A stretch of 60,704 nucleotides of DNA. Source: CAZUTK01 sp964623265 (GTDB lineage Bacteria; Electryoneota; B3-LCP). Shown here piece by piece: positions 42,676 to 52,400 of this stretch (positions are counted from its first letter, which is position 1; each line of letters begins with the position of its first letter). A program made the position numbers and the translations under genes. The stretch is from the NCBI GenBank assembly GCA_964623265.1, contig CAZUTK010000009.1, forward strand, positions 1-60,704, read 5' to 3'. The notes beneath the pieces were generated by a model. It ran no database searches. It had not been told where the DNA came from and worked only from the letters and a program-made list of their open reading frames with translations.

Positions 42676-44589
42676 ATGAGAACCCACACCGTTTCCTGGG
42701 TGTTGCTGATGCTGCTGGTACCGGCAGTAGTCTTCGGCACGCCGCAAAAAGTTACCAAGGGCCCTATGGTAACGCTACCTGTTATGGGGTACAACGACCC
42801 GATCGTTGACGCTCCGGTAGTGCCGCCGCCCTACCTCACTCCATTGACGGATGAGGTCACCGTCCTGGGCGATACGGTTACGATCGGGACCACCTGGTAC
42901 GAAAACCAGCACAACGGTACCATCGGACGCATGGTCGTCAAAGATGAGCTGGGCTTCCTGCATTTCGTCTGGATGAACGGATTGAACAACGGCGCTTCCC
43001 AGCGTCATGTGTATTACAATGCGATTTTCCCGGACGGCAGCCAGCTCTATCCGCAGTCCGGCTACGCGGTGGAATCCGCCACCCGCAGCGGATATACCTG
43101 CGAAGCCGTAGGCTGGGGCGGCATTGCGTTTCCCGCCTTTCATCAAGTAACCACCACGAGCAATGCCCATTCCGCTGTAGCGACGGATTACTTCCCCCAC
43201 ACCGCCGCCTTCTTGACCTTCGAACTTCCGTATTTCCAGGGTCAGGAAATTAATCAGTTCATCTGGCCCCGCATCGCAATGAAGCAGGACGGTCAGATGC
43301 TGGTTGTCAGCACGGAATATCAAGCTTCCGCCGGCACACCCCAGCGGCAGACCTGGAGTATGGGCACATATAATCCGACCCTATACCAGATCACCTATAC
43401 GGACCAGGTCGAGATCGAATACACGATGACCATCGCGGCGGATGTGGCGGCGTCCAGAGTTTCCAATCGGGTGGCGGTGGCATGGACCACCAGCCGCGAC
43501 GAGGGTTTCCCGGGCGGCGATCCGACGCAGTACAACAACGACATCCACATGCTGATTGACGACGACGGCGTGGATCTGAATTTCAACGACTGGTTCAATC
43601 TGACCAATTTCATCTATCCGGAACTATCGCTCCTGCCCGACACGACGCTGGCGGACGGCGACACGATTCGCGCCTACACGGATATCAGCGTCTTCTTTGA
43701 TGACAACGACTACTGCCATGTCGCCTTCACTACGCCTGGTTACTATGAATTGGAAGGTCTGATTTCCATAGCGCCTTCCCTAATCTGGCATTGGTCGGAA
43801 GAGTCCCCCAACGAGTTCAGCCTGGTCGCCAATCACTGGTACCCCAATTATGCTCCGGGCGCCTGGAACCGGAACTGCCAGCGTCCATCGCTGGGACAGG
43901 ATCCCACCACCGGATACCTCTACTGTATGTATCAGGTGTACGACTCTTCCTCCGTTTCCGCAGGAGGGTATCCTTCAGGTGAAGTGTACATCAGCGTCTC
44001 CACGGACGGCGGATTTTCTTGGTCCCGCGGAACGAACGTGACCAATACCGTAAGCCCGAACAACGCGCCCGCCGGACAGTGCCTGTCCGAATTAACCCCC
44101 TCGATGGCTGAAATCGTGGACGGTTACTGCCATATCACGTATGTTTTAGACCGCGATGCGGGTTTCGTCGTTCAAACCGAAGGAACCTGGACGTTCAACG
44201 AAGTCAAGTATCACAAGGTGCCGGTCAACCTGATCCCCACCACTCCGTTGATTCCTCAGATCCCGTTCCACGTCGAGCATCTGCCGGATACCACGGGAGT
44301 AAAATGGGGTCATCCCGTCACGCCTTCGGAATTTGCTCTGGATCAAAACGCTCCGAATCCCTTCAATCCTACCACGACGATCCGCTTCTCGCTGGAGACT
44401 CTGGGCGAAGTCAGACTCGCCGTGTTCAATTTGAAAGGCGAAAAGGTGGCGACGATTGCTGAAGGGGTCTTCCCTGCCGGCAGTCACATCGTGGGCTTTG
44501 ACGGCAGCGCTCTGGCATCGGGAGTTTACATCTACCGGCTCGAATCCGCCGGCAAGACTCTGCAGAAGAAAATGCTGCTGCTGAAGTAG
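42676..44589 (+). CDS. Secreted beta-propeller-like protein with sorting module (tandem copy 1)
   Basis: 637 residues from the ATG at 42676 (AGGAGA 7 bases before); signal peptide MRTHTVSWVLLMLLVPAVVFG. The body looks like a sialidase-type beta-propeller: repeated aromatic strands (TWYENQHNGTIGRMVVKDELG, QRPSLGQDPTTGYLYCMYQ) and an Asp-box-like SVSTDGGFSWSRGTNVT. None of the sialidase catalytic arginine triad could be placed confidently, so this is more likely a binding or structural protein. The C-terminal module has DQNAPNPFNPTTTIRFSLE and VFNLKGEKVATI and ends MLLLK. It is about 65% similar by eye to the next gene, in the same order throughout, so the two arose by tandem duplication. A terminator at 44612 separates them. 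Confidence 0.78.
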   Translation: MRTHTVSWVLLMLLVPAVVFGTPQKVTKGPMVTLPVMGYNDPIVDAPVVPPPYLTPLTDEVTVLGDTVTIGTTWYENQHNGTIGRMVVKDELGFLHFVWMNGLNNGASQRHVYYNAIFPDGSQLYPQSGYAVESATRSGYTCEAVGWGGIAFPAFHQVTTTSNAHSAVATDYFPHTAAFLTFELPYFQGQEINQFIWPRIAMKQDGQMLVVSTEYQASAGTPQRQTWSMGTYNPTLYQITYTDQVEIEYTMTIAADVAASRVSNRVAVAWTTSRDEGFPGGDPTQYNNDIHMLIDDDGVDLNFNDWFNLTNFIYPELSLLPDTTLADGDTIRAYTDISVFFDDNDYCHVAFTTPGYYELEGLISIAPSLIWHWSEESPNEFSLVANHWYPNYAPGAWNRNCQRPSLGQDPTTGYLYCMYQVYDSSSVSAGGYPSGEVYISVSTDGGFSWSRGTNVTNTVSPNNAPAGQCLSELTPSMAEIVDGYCHITYVLDRDAGFVVQTEGTWTFNEVKYHKVPVNLIPTTPLIPQIPFHVEHLPDTTGVKWGHPVTPSEFALDQNAPNPFNPTTTIRFSLETLGEVRLAVFNLKGEKVATIAEGVFPAGSHIVGFDGSALASGVYIYRLESAGKTLQKKMLLLK

Positions 44590-44611
44590 TCGAAACTTAA
44601 GCATTACAAGA

Positions 44612-44658
44612 AAAGCCGACTCGATCCGCTCGCTTTGGGAAAGAGTCGGCTTTCCTTT
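44612..44658 (+). terminator. Intrinsic terminator between the tandem paralogues
   Basis: 11-bp perfect stem (44612-44622 with 44643-44653), 20-base loop, then CCTTTT. It starts 23 bases past the first copy's stop. Confidence 0.75.
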
Positions 44659-44683
44659 TGAGTCTGCAAAAAAAAGGGCGGTT

Positions 44684-46576
44684 ATGAAAAAGTTACTTTG
44701 GTTGATGCTGATCCTGCTGAGCGCGCCGGCGCTGCTTTTTGCGGATGCAAGGATCGGCCTGAAGATGATCAGTGAGCCGGCCGTCTTCACGGGTTTGGAA
44801 GAGGTACCGGCGAATTTGCCGATCGCTTTCCCTCCTTACAAGACGCCCGGACCCGAGGGTCTGGATATCCTCGGAGACACCGTCACTGTGGGCACCACCT
44901 GGTATGAGTATCAGCACAACGGACAGATCGGGCGGATGATCGTCTTGGATGATGACGGGTATGTGCATATCGTTTGGACGAACGGACTGGACCAGATGTC
45001 CACCAACCGTCACGTGTACTACAACCTGATTGATCCCGCCGGTTCCCAGTTGTTTCCTGGCTCGGGCTATGCGGTCGAATCGTCCGTGCGCGCGGGGTAC
45101 ACGAATCTGGCGGTCGCTCACGACGGCACCGCCTACATCGCGTTTCATCAAATCATCGTGTCGGGCGGCCACGCTCATTCCGCCGTGGCGGTGGACTATT
45201 TCCCGAGGATCGGAGCCTTCTCGACCTTCGAGCTGCCTTGGTTTCAAGGGCAGGATCTCGAATACATCTGGCCCAGGATCTCCATGAAACAGGATGGACA
45301 AGTCCTTGTTTTGAGTCGGTTGAACGGTGGAGATGGACAAACCTGGTCGTTGGGCGAATATAACGCCGCTCTTTTCACGATGTCGTACACACCTCAGGAA
45401 TTGACGGAACCGTCCGCACGCATCAGCAACGGGACGGGGGCATCGCACGTCTCCAACCGCATCGGCGCGGCATATAGCGCGAGCCTCAATAACGGCTTCG
45501 CCGGCACCTACGCCTGGCTGAACAACGATCTGCATGCGATGGTGGACGATGACGGCGTCAATCTGAATTTCAACAACTGGTGGAACGTGACCAACTTCCT
45601 CTCCCCGGATACCACCCTGCTGCCCGACACATTGCTGGCGGAAGGCGACACGCTGCGGGCGCTCACGGACAATTGCGTATTCTTCGATATGGATGGCGTG
45701 TGCCATATCGCCTTCACCACGCTCGGGTTTCGCCAGATCGAAGACATCGCCTGGGCGGCGCCTTCCATCATCTGGCACTGGTCGGAAAACACCCCGGACG
45801 AGTATCAAGTCATCGCCAACGCCTATTATTGGAATTATCCGCCCGGAGCCTGGAATGTGAACGCTCAGCGCCCGTCACTGGGACAGGATCCCGCCACGGG
45901 ATACCTCTACTGCATGTATCAGCTGTTTGATTCTTCGACGGTCTCCGCGGGCGGGTATGCATCCGGGGAAATCTACATTTCGGTTTCTATGGACGGCGGC
46001 GCCAGCTGGTCAATCGGCACCAACGTGACCAACACCGTCAGCCCCATGAACGCCGCGCCGGGAGAATGCCTCTCGGAAGCCTGGCCCTCTATGGCGGAAA
46101 AAGTCAACGGATACTGCCATATCGTCTATGTCTTGGATCGGGATGCGGGGTCCTATCTGCAGACGGAAGGGACGATCACCTTTAATCCCATCATCTATCA
46201 CAAGGTGTCCGTCAACCTGATCGCGACGACTCCGCTGGTGCCGCAGATCCCCTTCCACGTGGAACATATGCAGCCGCCGGCGTCGGCGCGGCCGGAAACC
46301 GTTCAGATTCCACTGCAATTCTCTTTGGAACAGAATTCGCCGAACCCCTTCAACGCCGTCACCGTGATCCGCTTCACTCTGGAGACTCTGAGCGACATCC
46401 GCATCCGTTTGTTCAACCTTTGCGGGAAAGAGATCAGAACGCTGGCGCAGGGGACGTATGCGGCGGGCAGTCACACGCTTGAATTCGATTGTGGCGATCT
46501 GGCTTCCGGCATCTACATCGTTCAGCTGGAATGTTTCAACCGCACCCTCGAGCGGAAAATGGTGCTTCTGAAATAG
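44684..46576 (+). CDS. Secreted beta-propeller-like protein with sorting module (tandem copy 2)
   Basis: 630 residues; signal peptide MKKLLWLMLILLSAPALLFA. It aligns with copy 1 block by block: TTWYEYQHNGQIGRMIVLDDDG, NRHVYYNLIDPAGSQLFPGSGYAVESSVRAG, WPRISMKQDGQVLVLS, QRPSLGQDPATGYLYCMYQLFDSSTVSAGGYASGEIYISVSMDGG, YCHIVYVLDRDAGSYLQTEG. The sorting module has diverged: NSPNPFNAVTVIRFTLE replaces the usual PNPFNP, and it ends MVLLK. An A-rich/GGGCGG sequence precedes the ATG; no separate promoter was found in the 25 bases after the terminator, so expression may rely on read-through. Confidence 0.78.
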   Translation: MKKLLWLMLILLSAPALLFADARIGLKMISEPAVFTGLEEVPANLPIAFPPYKTPGPEGLDILGDTVTVGTTWYEYQHNGQIGRMIVLDDDGYVHIVWTNGLDQMSTNRHVYYNLIDPAGSQLFPGSGYAVESSVRAGYTNLAVAHDGTAYIAFHQIIVSGGHAHSAVAVDYFPRIGAFSTFELPWFQGQDLEYIWPRISMKQDGQVLVLSRLNGGDGQTWSLGEYNAALFTMSYTPQELTEPSARISNGTGASHVSNRIGAAYSASLNNGFAGTYAWLNNDLHAMVDDDGVNLNFNNWWNVTNFLSPDTTLLPDTLLAEGDTLRALTDNCVFFDMDGVCHIAFTTLGFRQIEDIAWAAPSIIWHWSENTPDEYQVIANAYYWNYPPGAWNVNAQRPSLGQDPATGYLYCMYQLFDSSTVSAGGYASGEIYISVSMDGGASWSIGTNVTNTVSPMNAAPGECLSEAWPSMAEKVNGYCHIVYVLDRDAGSYLQTEGTITFNPIIYHKVSVNLIATTPLVPQIPFHVEHMQPPASARPETVQIPLQFSLEQNSPNPFNAVTVIRFTLETLSDIRIRLFNLCGKEIRTLAQGTYAAGSHTLEFDCGDLASGIYIVQLECFNRTLERKMVLLK

Positions 46577-46755
46577 CCGTACGTGTCGCTTGATATCCGC
46601 CGCGCCAATAGATCCTTGTTGGTTCTTAGGGGATGGCGCGCGTTTCCCGCGTGATGCGGGGAGATGATCATTCTTGTTCAAGGCGTGAGATCCGCCGATT
46701 TTCCCTTGAGATTGCGGCGATGGGCGGAAAAACGCGAAAATGCAAAAAATTGCGC

Positions 46756-46784
46756 TTGCTTTCAGCCGTTCCTGTTCGTAGTTT
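46756..46784 (+). promoter_or_regulatory. Putative promoter of the winged-helix gene
   Basis: TTGCTT (46756-46761), 17-base spacer ending GTTCG, TAGTTT (46779-46784). The expected start is near 46791, about 57 bases before the ATG. No strong hairpin was seen in the rest of the gap 46577-46847. Confidence 0.45.
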
Positions 46785-46847
46785 ATAGTAGGAACCTGAA
46801 ACTGCAACCGCGGTGCCGGATAGCTGGATCCGAAGGAGGAGTGAGCC

Positions 46848-47861
46848 ATGCAGGTGCGGGACAGTGATACATTGTTGCTATACGGACTCTTCCAGAGCAT
46901 CTGCGGGTGGGCTCTGGAAAAGGGCTACCGTGATATTGCAACGATGAAACATCTCCTCAAGCTGGCGATGATTGATGTCTGCCGCCAGAAGTATGAGGAT
47001 AAACCCCCGTCGGCGGTGCAGATGTCGGTCGTGGAGGATCTCGGGATTTCGCTGAGGAATGTGCAGTACAGCCTGAAATCCCTGCAGAAGCTGAATGATC
47101 TGACCAACAGCTTCGTCAAGATCAGGCAGATCCGCCGCGAGCTGCTGACGCTGATTTCGCAGAAGCCGCAGTCCCTGGAGGAGCTCTTCCCGGAAGTCTC
47201 GCATTTCATCCACGCACCCTATGAGCTGCAAAAACGAACGCTGCGCACCATTCTAAGAGACCTCGAACAAAAAGGCTTCATCAGCGCTGAAGTGGTGGAT
47301 GGTACGGTTAAATATCGCGCGATTGAAGCGCACGTCAGCCTGTTCGATCCGACCGACATCTCAGCGCGCTTATCCGGCTTGTTGAGCCACATTGACGCCT
47401 TCCGGAATACAATCGGTGAGCCGTTTTACGGCATCTTTCCCTTAGGCCTCAGACAAGCCAAAGGGTTGCAGACGGCGTTGCACGAATTGCTGCTGGGTAC
47501 CGGCAACGCGCATGAACACGATTGTAGAGAATCCGGCGCGGTGACGCTGCCTTATTATTACTATCTTGGCTGCACTGCCGTAAAGCGGGAGCATCCGCCG
47601 ACCTGCGTGGCGGACGCGATGCTGGAGGTGATTCAAGCGCGGTTCAAGGATGCGGATTCACCGTCCATCGCCAGAACGCACTGGTATCATCTGACGCCTG
47701 TATCTGCGAAGGATGTTTATGCGGAAGTGACGGGTTTTCTGAAAGGGGAGGTCGCTTCCACGGAGGGGAAATCCACGGGCGAGGAGACGGTGCCTTTCGC
47801 ATTTTACTTTGGTATGGCGGTTCGTTCAAACGGTTCGTCAAATGAGGGGACGAAATCATGA
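46848..47861 (+). CDS. Putative winged-helix regulator (DUF6502-like N-terminus), unknown C-terminal domain
   Basis: 337 residues, no signal peptide. The first 80 residues (GLFQSICGWALEKGYRDIATMKHLLKLAMIDVCRQKY, then VVEDLGISLRNVQYSLKSLQKL) look like the helical/HTH start of DUF6502-type proteins. A second winged-helix-like unit spans about 95-156 (LLTLISQKPQSLEELFPEVSHF, LQKRTLRTILRDLEQKGFISAE, VDGTVKYRAIE). The C-terminal half is unfamiliar, with a cysteine/histidine-rich patch at about 222-253 (HEHDCRES, YLGCTAVKREHPPTC). Function is not assigned; transcription regulation is the best guess. GGAGGAG lies about 6 bases before the ATG. The stop overlaps the start of a small exported protein by 4 bases, so the pair is translationally coupled. 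Confidence 0.6.
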   Translation: MQVRDSDTLLLYGLFQSICGWALEKGYRDIATMKHLLKLAMIDVCRQKYEDKPPSAVQMSVVEDLGISLRNVQYSLKSLQKLNDLTNSFVKIRQIRRELLTLISQKPQSLEELFPEVSHFIHAPYELQKRTLRTILRDLEQKGFISAEVVDGTVKYRAIEAHVSLFDPTDISARLSGLLSHIDAFRNTIGEPFYGIFPLGLRQAKGLQTALHELLLGTGNAHEHDCRESGAVTLPYYYYLGCTAVKREHPPTCVADAMLEVIQARFKDADSPSIARTHWYHLTPVSAKDVYAEVTGFLKGEVASTEGKSTGEETVPFAFYFGMAVRSNGSSNEGTKS

Positions 47862-48205
47862 ATAGGAATCAGACGCTTCGACTTGCGGTATTTGTGTCAC
47901 TGGCTGCGTTATGGGTCACTTTGATGGCACTGCAGCCTGCCGTCGCTTCGAATATCAGGATGGAATCGGGTTCTGCGGCAATTCAGAACCAGCCCCAATT
48001 CCAGCATATGCCGGCGACTTGGTTTTTCTGGGGAGGATATTCCGGCGTATGGCTGCCGGATCCGCTCTTCTGGTTCCTCACAGGCAACAGCGGCTGGAAG
48101 CCGAATTCGCACGACCTCTTCAACGTTGATCCTGATCCGAGGGATACCATTCGAAATTGCGGAGGGGATGACGGCTTCGCCCCTTCATTGATCAAGAAGC
48201 CGTAA
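47858..48205 (+). CDS. Small exported protein of unknown function
   Basis: 115 residues. Signal peptide at about 1-30 (LRLAVFVSLAALWVTLMALQPAVASN). The mature part is unusually rich in Trp, Phe and Pro (ATWFFWGGYSGVWLPDPLFWFLTG), with a polar tail containing one cysteine (RNCGGDDGFAPSLIKKP). It matches no family I recognise. Its ATG overlaps the stop of the winged-helix gene by 4 bases, and a bidirectional terminator follows. The coupling suggests the regulator controls or senses something related to this product, but nothing in the sequence proves it. Confidence 0.55.
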   Translation: MNRNQTLRLAVFVSLAALWVTLMALQPAVASNIRMESGSAAIQNQPQFQHMPATWFFWGGYSGVWLPDPLFWFLTGNSGWKPNSHDLFNVDPDPRDTIRNCGGDDGFAPSLIKKP

Positions 48206-48262
48206 GGATTGGTCTGCACAACCGTTCGGAAGGGTCACCTCCTACCCTTGAAGAACAAGTGC

Positions 48263-48304
48263 AAAAAGAGGCTGTCTCAAAACGCCTAAGACAGCCTCTT
48301 TTTT
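48263..48304. terminator. Bidirectional intrinsic terminator between convergent genes
   Basis: 15-bp perfect stem (48263-48277 with 48289-48303), 11-base loop, A run on the left and T run on the right. The stem core matches the terminator at 23083. Confidence 0.85.
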
Positions 48305-48310
48305 CATGTC

Positions 48311-49303
48311 TTATTTTATCAGGACAATTCTCTGCGAACTCTGCAGATGATCCGTCTGCAATCGTGTCAGATATACGCCTGCCGGCAGCCCTTCGGCAGA
48401 AAACGGCAGACTATGCAAACCCGCCGGAAGCGTAACTCCGTTCAGCAATTCCGCGACCTGACGACCCTGCGCATCAAAAACCGCCAGATGCGCCGCGCCC
48501 GGACGATCCAGAGCAAAAGCAATCATGGTGGAAGGGTTGAAGGGGTTGGGATAAGCGCTGATCAGGGAGGAAGAGACCGGCAGCCGCGGCGTCGTAGTCA
48601 CTACACCGGTGGTGTCTTCACCGGTGACGACGATGTCATCCACCCGGGTGTAGTCATTGGGATTGGTGAAGTTGAAGATGTAAACGCCGAAAGCGCCGTT
48701 GGAAATGGCGGAGTCCGTGTATGGACAGCCCGGGAGTTCCTGATCGTCCCAATAGAGCCAGAACTGATTGCCTTCTCCGCGGATCGCCATCTTATGCCAG
48801 CCGGTGCTGGAAGGGATACCTCCGGGGATTTCCCCCGCGGACCAATCCCGAATGACTTCCGGCAGGCTGGATGCGATCTTTTTCCGGAATCTCAGACGCT
48901 GGTTGGAGTCGAAATCCGTGTCGAATTGATAATAGGAGTTATAGGCTGTGTCTATTTCCGTGTTGTACCGGAATATCAAGGAGTTATAGGGTCCCGACCC
49001 CGGAGTTACCGTGGCGTACACGTATGCCGTGAGAGTATAATCCGTGAGATTTTGGTCTCCAGCATAGGTTAATCCGACGCTTCCTCCGGAAAGATTATTC
49101 CCGATCTTTCCAATGAAACCGTCTCCGGAGGGATTGCCCGCCATGAAATCCACTTCCATATTGTTGGTGGTGTCTCCGTAGCCGGCGTGCCATTGCAGCG
49201 CCATCCCGCCATTGGTGAAGTGCTCTTCATAGAGCACGATCTGACTCCACGCCGCCGTTGCGGCGAAAAGCAGAGCGATCACGGAAACGATCAGCACGCG
49301 CAT
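48311..49303 (-). CDS. Secreted LamG/concanavalin-like protein with sorting module
   Basis: 330 residues; signal peptide at about 1-20 (ending AAWSQ). The main domain (about 22-225) is a jelly-roll of the laminin-G/3-keto-disaccharide-hydrolase-like type: LYEEHFTNGGMALQWHAG, YTLTAYVYATV, SLIFRYNTE, GWHKMAIRGEGNQFWLYWDDQELP, GAFGVYIFN, TRVDDIVVTGED. These often bind carbohydrate; no catalytic residues are evident. The final module is ISAYPNPFNPSTMIAFALD, VFDAQGRQVAEL and ends RIVLIK. AGGAGG lies about 6 bases before the ATG. It has its own strong promoter, so it is probably monocistronic. Confidence 0.78.
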   Translation of the reverse strand: MRVLIVSVIALLFAATAAWSQIVLYEEHFTNGGMALQWHAGYGDTTNNMEVDFMAGNPSGDGFIGKIGNNLSGGSVGLTYAGDQNLTDYTLTAYVYATVTPGSGPYNSLIFRYNTEIDTAYNSYYQFDTDFDSNQRLRFRKKIASSLPEVIRDWSAGEIPGGIPSSTGWHKMAIRGEGNQFWLYWDDQELPGCPYTDSAISNGAFGVYIFNFTNPNDYTRVDDIVVTGEDTTGVVTTTPRLPVSSSLISAYPNPFNPSTMIAFALDRPGAAHLAVFDAQGRQVAELLNGVTLPAGLHSLPFSAEGLPAGVYLTRLQTDHLQSSQRIVLIK

Positions 49304-49344
49304 AAAGCCTCCTTTCGGAATGACTGATAGGGTGATTTCAACAA

Positions 49345-49373
49345 ATGATACGAAAAAAAGCGGGTATTGTCAA
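49345..49373 (-). promoter_or_regulatory. Promoter of the LamG-like sorted protein gene
   Basis: Minus strand: TTGACA (49373-49368), 17-base spacer ending TTTCG, TATCAT (49350-49345). The expected start is near 49338, giving a leader of about 35 bases. Confidence 0.75.
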
Positions 49374-49435
49374 CTTGAAATGCTGCCACTTTTTATTTAG
49401 ATAAAATAGTGATTTATTTCACATTAACAGACGAA

Positions 49436-52400
49436 TCAGGGTTGTTTCACATTCGGATTGGATAGGAAAAATTTCAACGGCACTCGTCCGAAGGTGATGG
49501 ATCTGCCCAGCCCCACCAATCTCGATATCAGGAACATATCCGGCTTCGAAAGCGGCGGCTGGGAAGGTGTGATCGAGGCATAGACGAAATCGTCGCTGAT
49601 CGCAAACGAGAAAACCTTCACGCCCCAGCCGCGACTGAGGTATCCGCGATATGCTTGAATGGAAGGATCCGTTTCTTCGGGATCGAGGAATTTCAGGAGG
49701 TTGTCCGCTACCCTGGGACCTATATGCGTAATATCCACGCCTCCTTCTAAATCAAAATACCCATCAGTCCGCACCCCTTGCCCGCGAAAGCGGGCGAAGG
49801 CGGTGATTTGCGCTTCTTCTCTGCGCTCGGAATTCCTGATCCCCGGCAGCAAAGAGGAATTCACCGACTCCAGAGCGAATTGCAGACGATATCGCACGGA
49901 ATCAAGCGAGAGCTCAGGGATGTCCACTCGACCCCCGCCGTAAATCGTCCCGCCGTAGGCTTCCAGGAAAAACTGAGGGAAGGCGAATCTGCCCTGCCGG
50001 AAGAATAGATTGCCGCGTAGATTCTGGATTTGATAACCACCGAAATCCGCGCTCGACAGCCGCACCCTGCCGCTCTCGTTCTTGGGTCCGAATTGGTGTT
50101 GCATCGAAGCGAATAGAACCGGGTCATCCAAAGCCAGCGGGGAGCTGTTCTCGAAGTGGATTTTCACGCCTTCCTGAGTGATTTTGAACGTCTGCTCGTA
50201 GGGAAGCTGGATCGTCAGGTTTTCCGCCTGAAATGCATCTGCCATGCCGACAGTGAAGTTCTCGCTGCGCAACAACCCATTTACATTTACCGTGGAATCC
50301 GGCGTGAAGTGCGCTTCCATGGAAGCATTGCATTTTCCTTCGAGCGATAGTTCAGGCAGCGGATGAATGGGTTCTTTCTCGGAAATCGTGAGTTGCGTTT
50401 CGAAGTCGAAAGCTATTCTATTTGGAGGAAATTCCGCGTTGACATATGCCTGCGCGTCCAGTCCCAGTTCGCGGGATTCCAGCCAGATCAAGGCATCGCG
50501 CAATTGATGCGATTCGGAGAACCTTCCGGATGCCCCCCCTTCCAGATTCCGCAGCGGTTCTTCCCGCACTTTGCGAAGAAACAGTCGTCCGATCTTCGTT
50601 TCTCCGGCGAAATTCAGATTCTTATTTTCCCCAGACGCGGTGAAGCTCAGGGATATCGAATCTGCGGTAATTCCGTCGTAGGGAAGCTCCACGGCGAGTT
50701 CCGATCCTCGTACGTTGAGATTCTGTTCCCATTGCAGACTGTCCGGCGTCATTCTGCCTCGGGCAAATCCGCTGATATGAATCGCACCGGCGGATCGAAT
50801 TGCCCTCCCCTGCACAGATGAAAGGGTCTGCAGCAGCGCCGTTAGCTCGCTTAGATCGAACCGGGCGTGGATATCTTGCATATCCCATCCCGGACGATGG
50901 TCGAAGGATCCGTGAAAGGATATTGCGCCGTACGGCAAGGCTTCGATGTCGGCGTTTTGCACGTTCAAGCCTGAAAGATCGTCCCGCAAGCTCCCATCTA
51001 ACGTTGCGTGGATTCGCAGCTCGGGAATTCGCAGGGTGTCGGCTTCCAGCGGAATGGAAAGATCCCGCGGAAATGCGGAAAGCTTCACGCTGAGATTGCG
51101 CAATGGATACAATCGAATATCCGCTTCTGCGTCGAGAGATCCCGAATAATCGCCCGCAGTCAGACTTTTCAGATCCAGTCGTTCCAGCCGTGCAGTGATA
51201 TTCGCGCTGAAACCCGGGGATGCCGCAGGATCATCGAGATTCAGACTATTTGCCTGGAGGACGATGGCGCCGTTTTGAGAGGCTTGTTCGGGTCCATTCG
51301 CCTTCCAGTGCAGGCGGAAAGAAGGCTTTATGAGTCCAGGAAGGATGCCGGCGCTGAACTCTCCGGAGATATTTTTCAGCTGGATTGGTTTTTCCCTGTC
51401 CGCATTCATCAGAATATGGTTGAATGCGAATTCCGCTTCGGCGGCAAGTCGCAAACTATCGAGCGGCAAGATGCGGGCTTTCAATACGGATCGAACCATC
51501 CCGTCGTGGACCTGGAAACCGACGGCTGGATTTCTATATTCGAGGCTGGAAATACTCCAGGGTATCACTATGCTGAGCGACGGTTCAGTGCCGCGCAGGG
51601 AACCGGTCACGGATGCTTCGCGGATCTGCAATTTGCCGGTTGCTTGCGGCGCGCTGCCGCCGTCTATTGCCGATTCTGGGAAAAGATTCTGAAAAAGCGA
51701 CTGGAATTTCCCGAAATCCAGTTCGGCGAATAAGATGTTTGCTGAAATCGCTCCCGTTTTAAGAATATCCGGTGCTTTCCCGCAGGTTTGCAGAGAAAGC
51801 CAGTCTTCGACGCGCAGCGTGAGGCTGTCCAGGACGATGTTGCGGTATCCGATCAACCGGGCGCGGGCGCGCGATTCGATCATCGAAATTTCGACGAACG
51901 ATGAGCGGTTTCCCGAGTGCAGCTTCAGAGCCGGCGACAATCCCCATTGGAAAACGGCTTCAGCGGAATCCGCCGCAATCACCGCTCGCAGGGAAAAGTC
52001 TGAAGGTGAGGTAAATGAAACCTGGAGATTCGGCGATTTTCCGCTGATGCGCAGGGAGTCGTCCTGGCGGATTGTGAGGTTTGCGAACAAATCCCCTTCT
52101 TTTCGGACAGCGATATCCTGCGATTCAATTTGTATATTACCCGTTGAGGCGCTGAAATCACCGGATGCGCTGCGCAGGGATAGATCCAAATGAAGGTCGC
52201 GAAGGGATAGACGTGCGATCTCGATCGAGATCGGGAGAGAAAATTCAGGGCGCAGTTCCAATGCCGCGGCAGTGCTATCCGACGGCACCGGTTCTGCGGA
52301 GGCGGTGTCCGGTATTTCTATGGATGCGAAGACGTGTGGATTGTCCAGTTGTAGCTGCGTGATGACGAGTTTCTTCTCCCAGATCGCAGGGATGCGGTAT

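Noticed and set aside
46577..46847. Possible RNA gene or riboswitch in the 271-base gap
   Set aside because: Only short GC-rich inverted repeats and a promoter-like pair were seen; no conserved RNA fold could be recognised.
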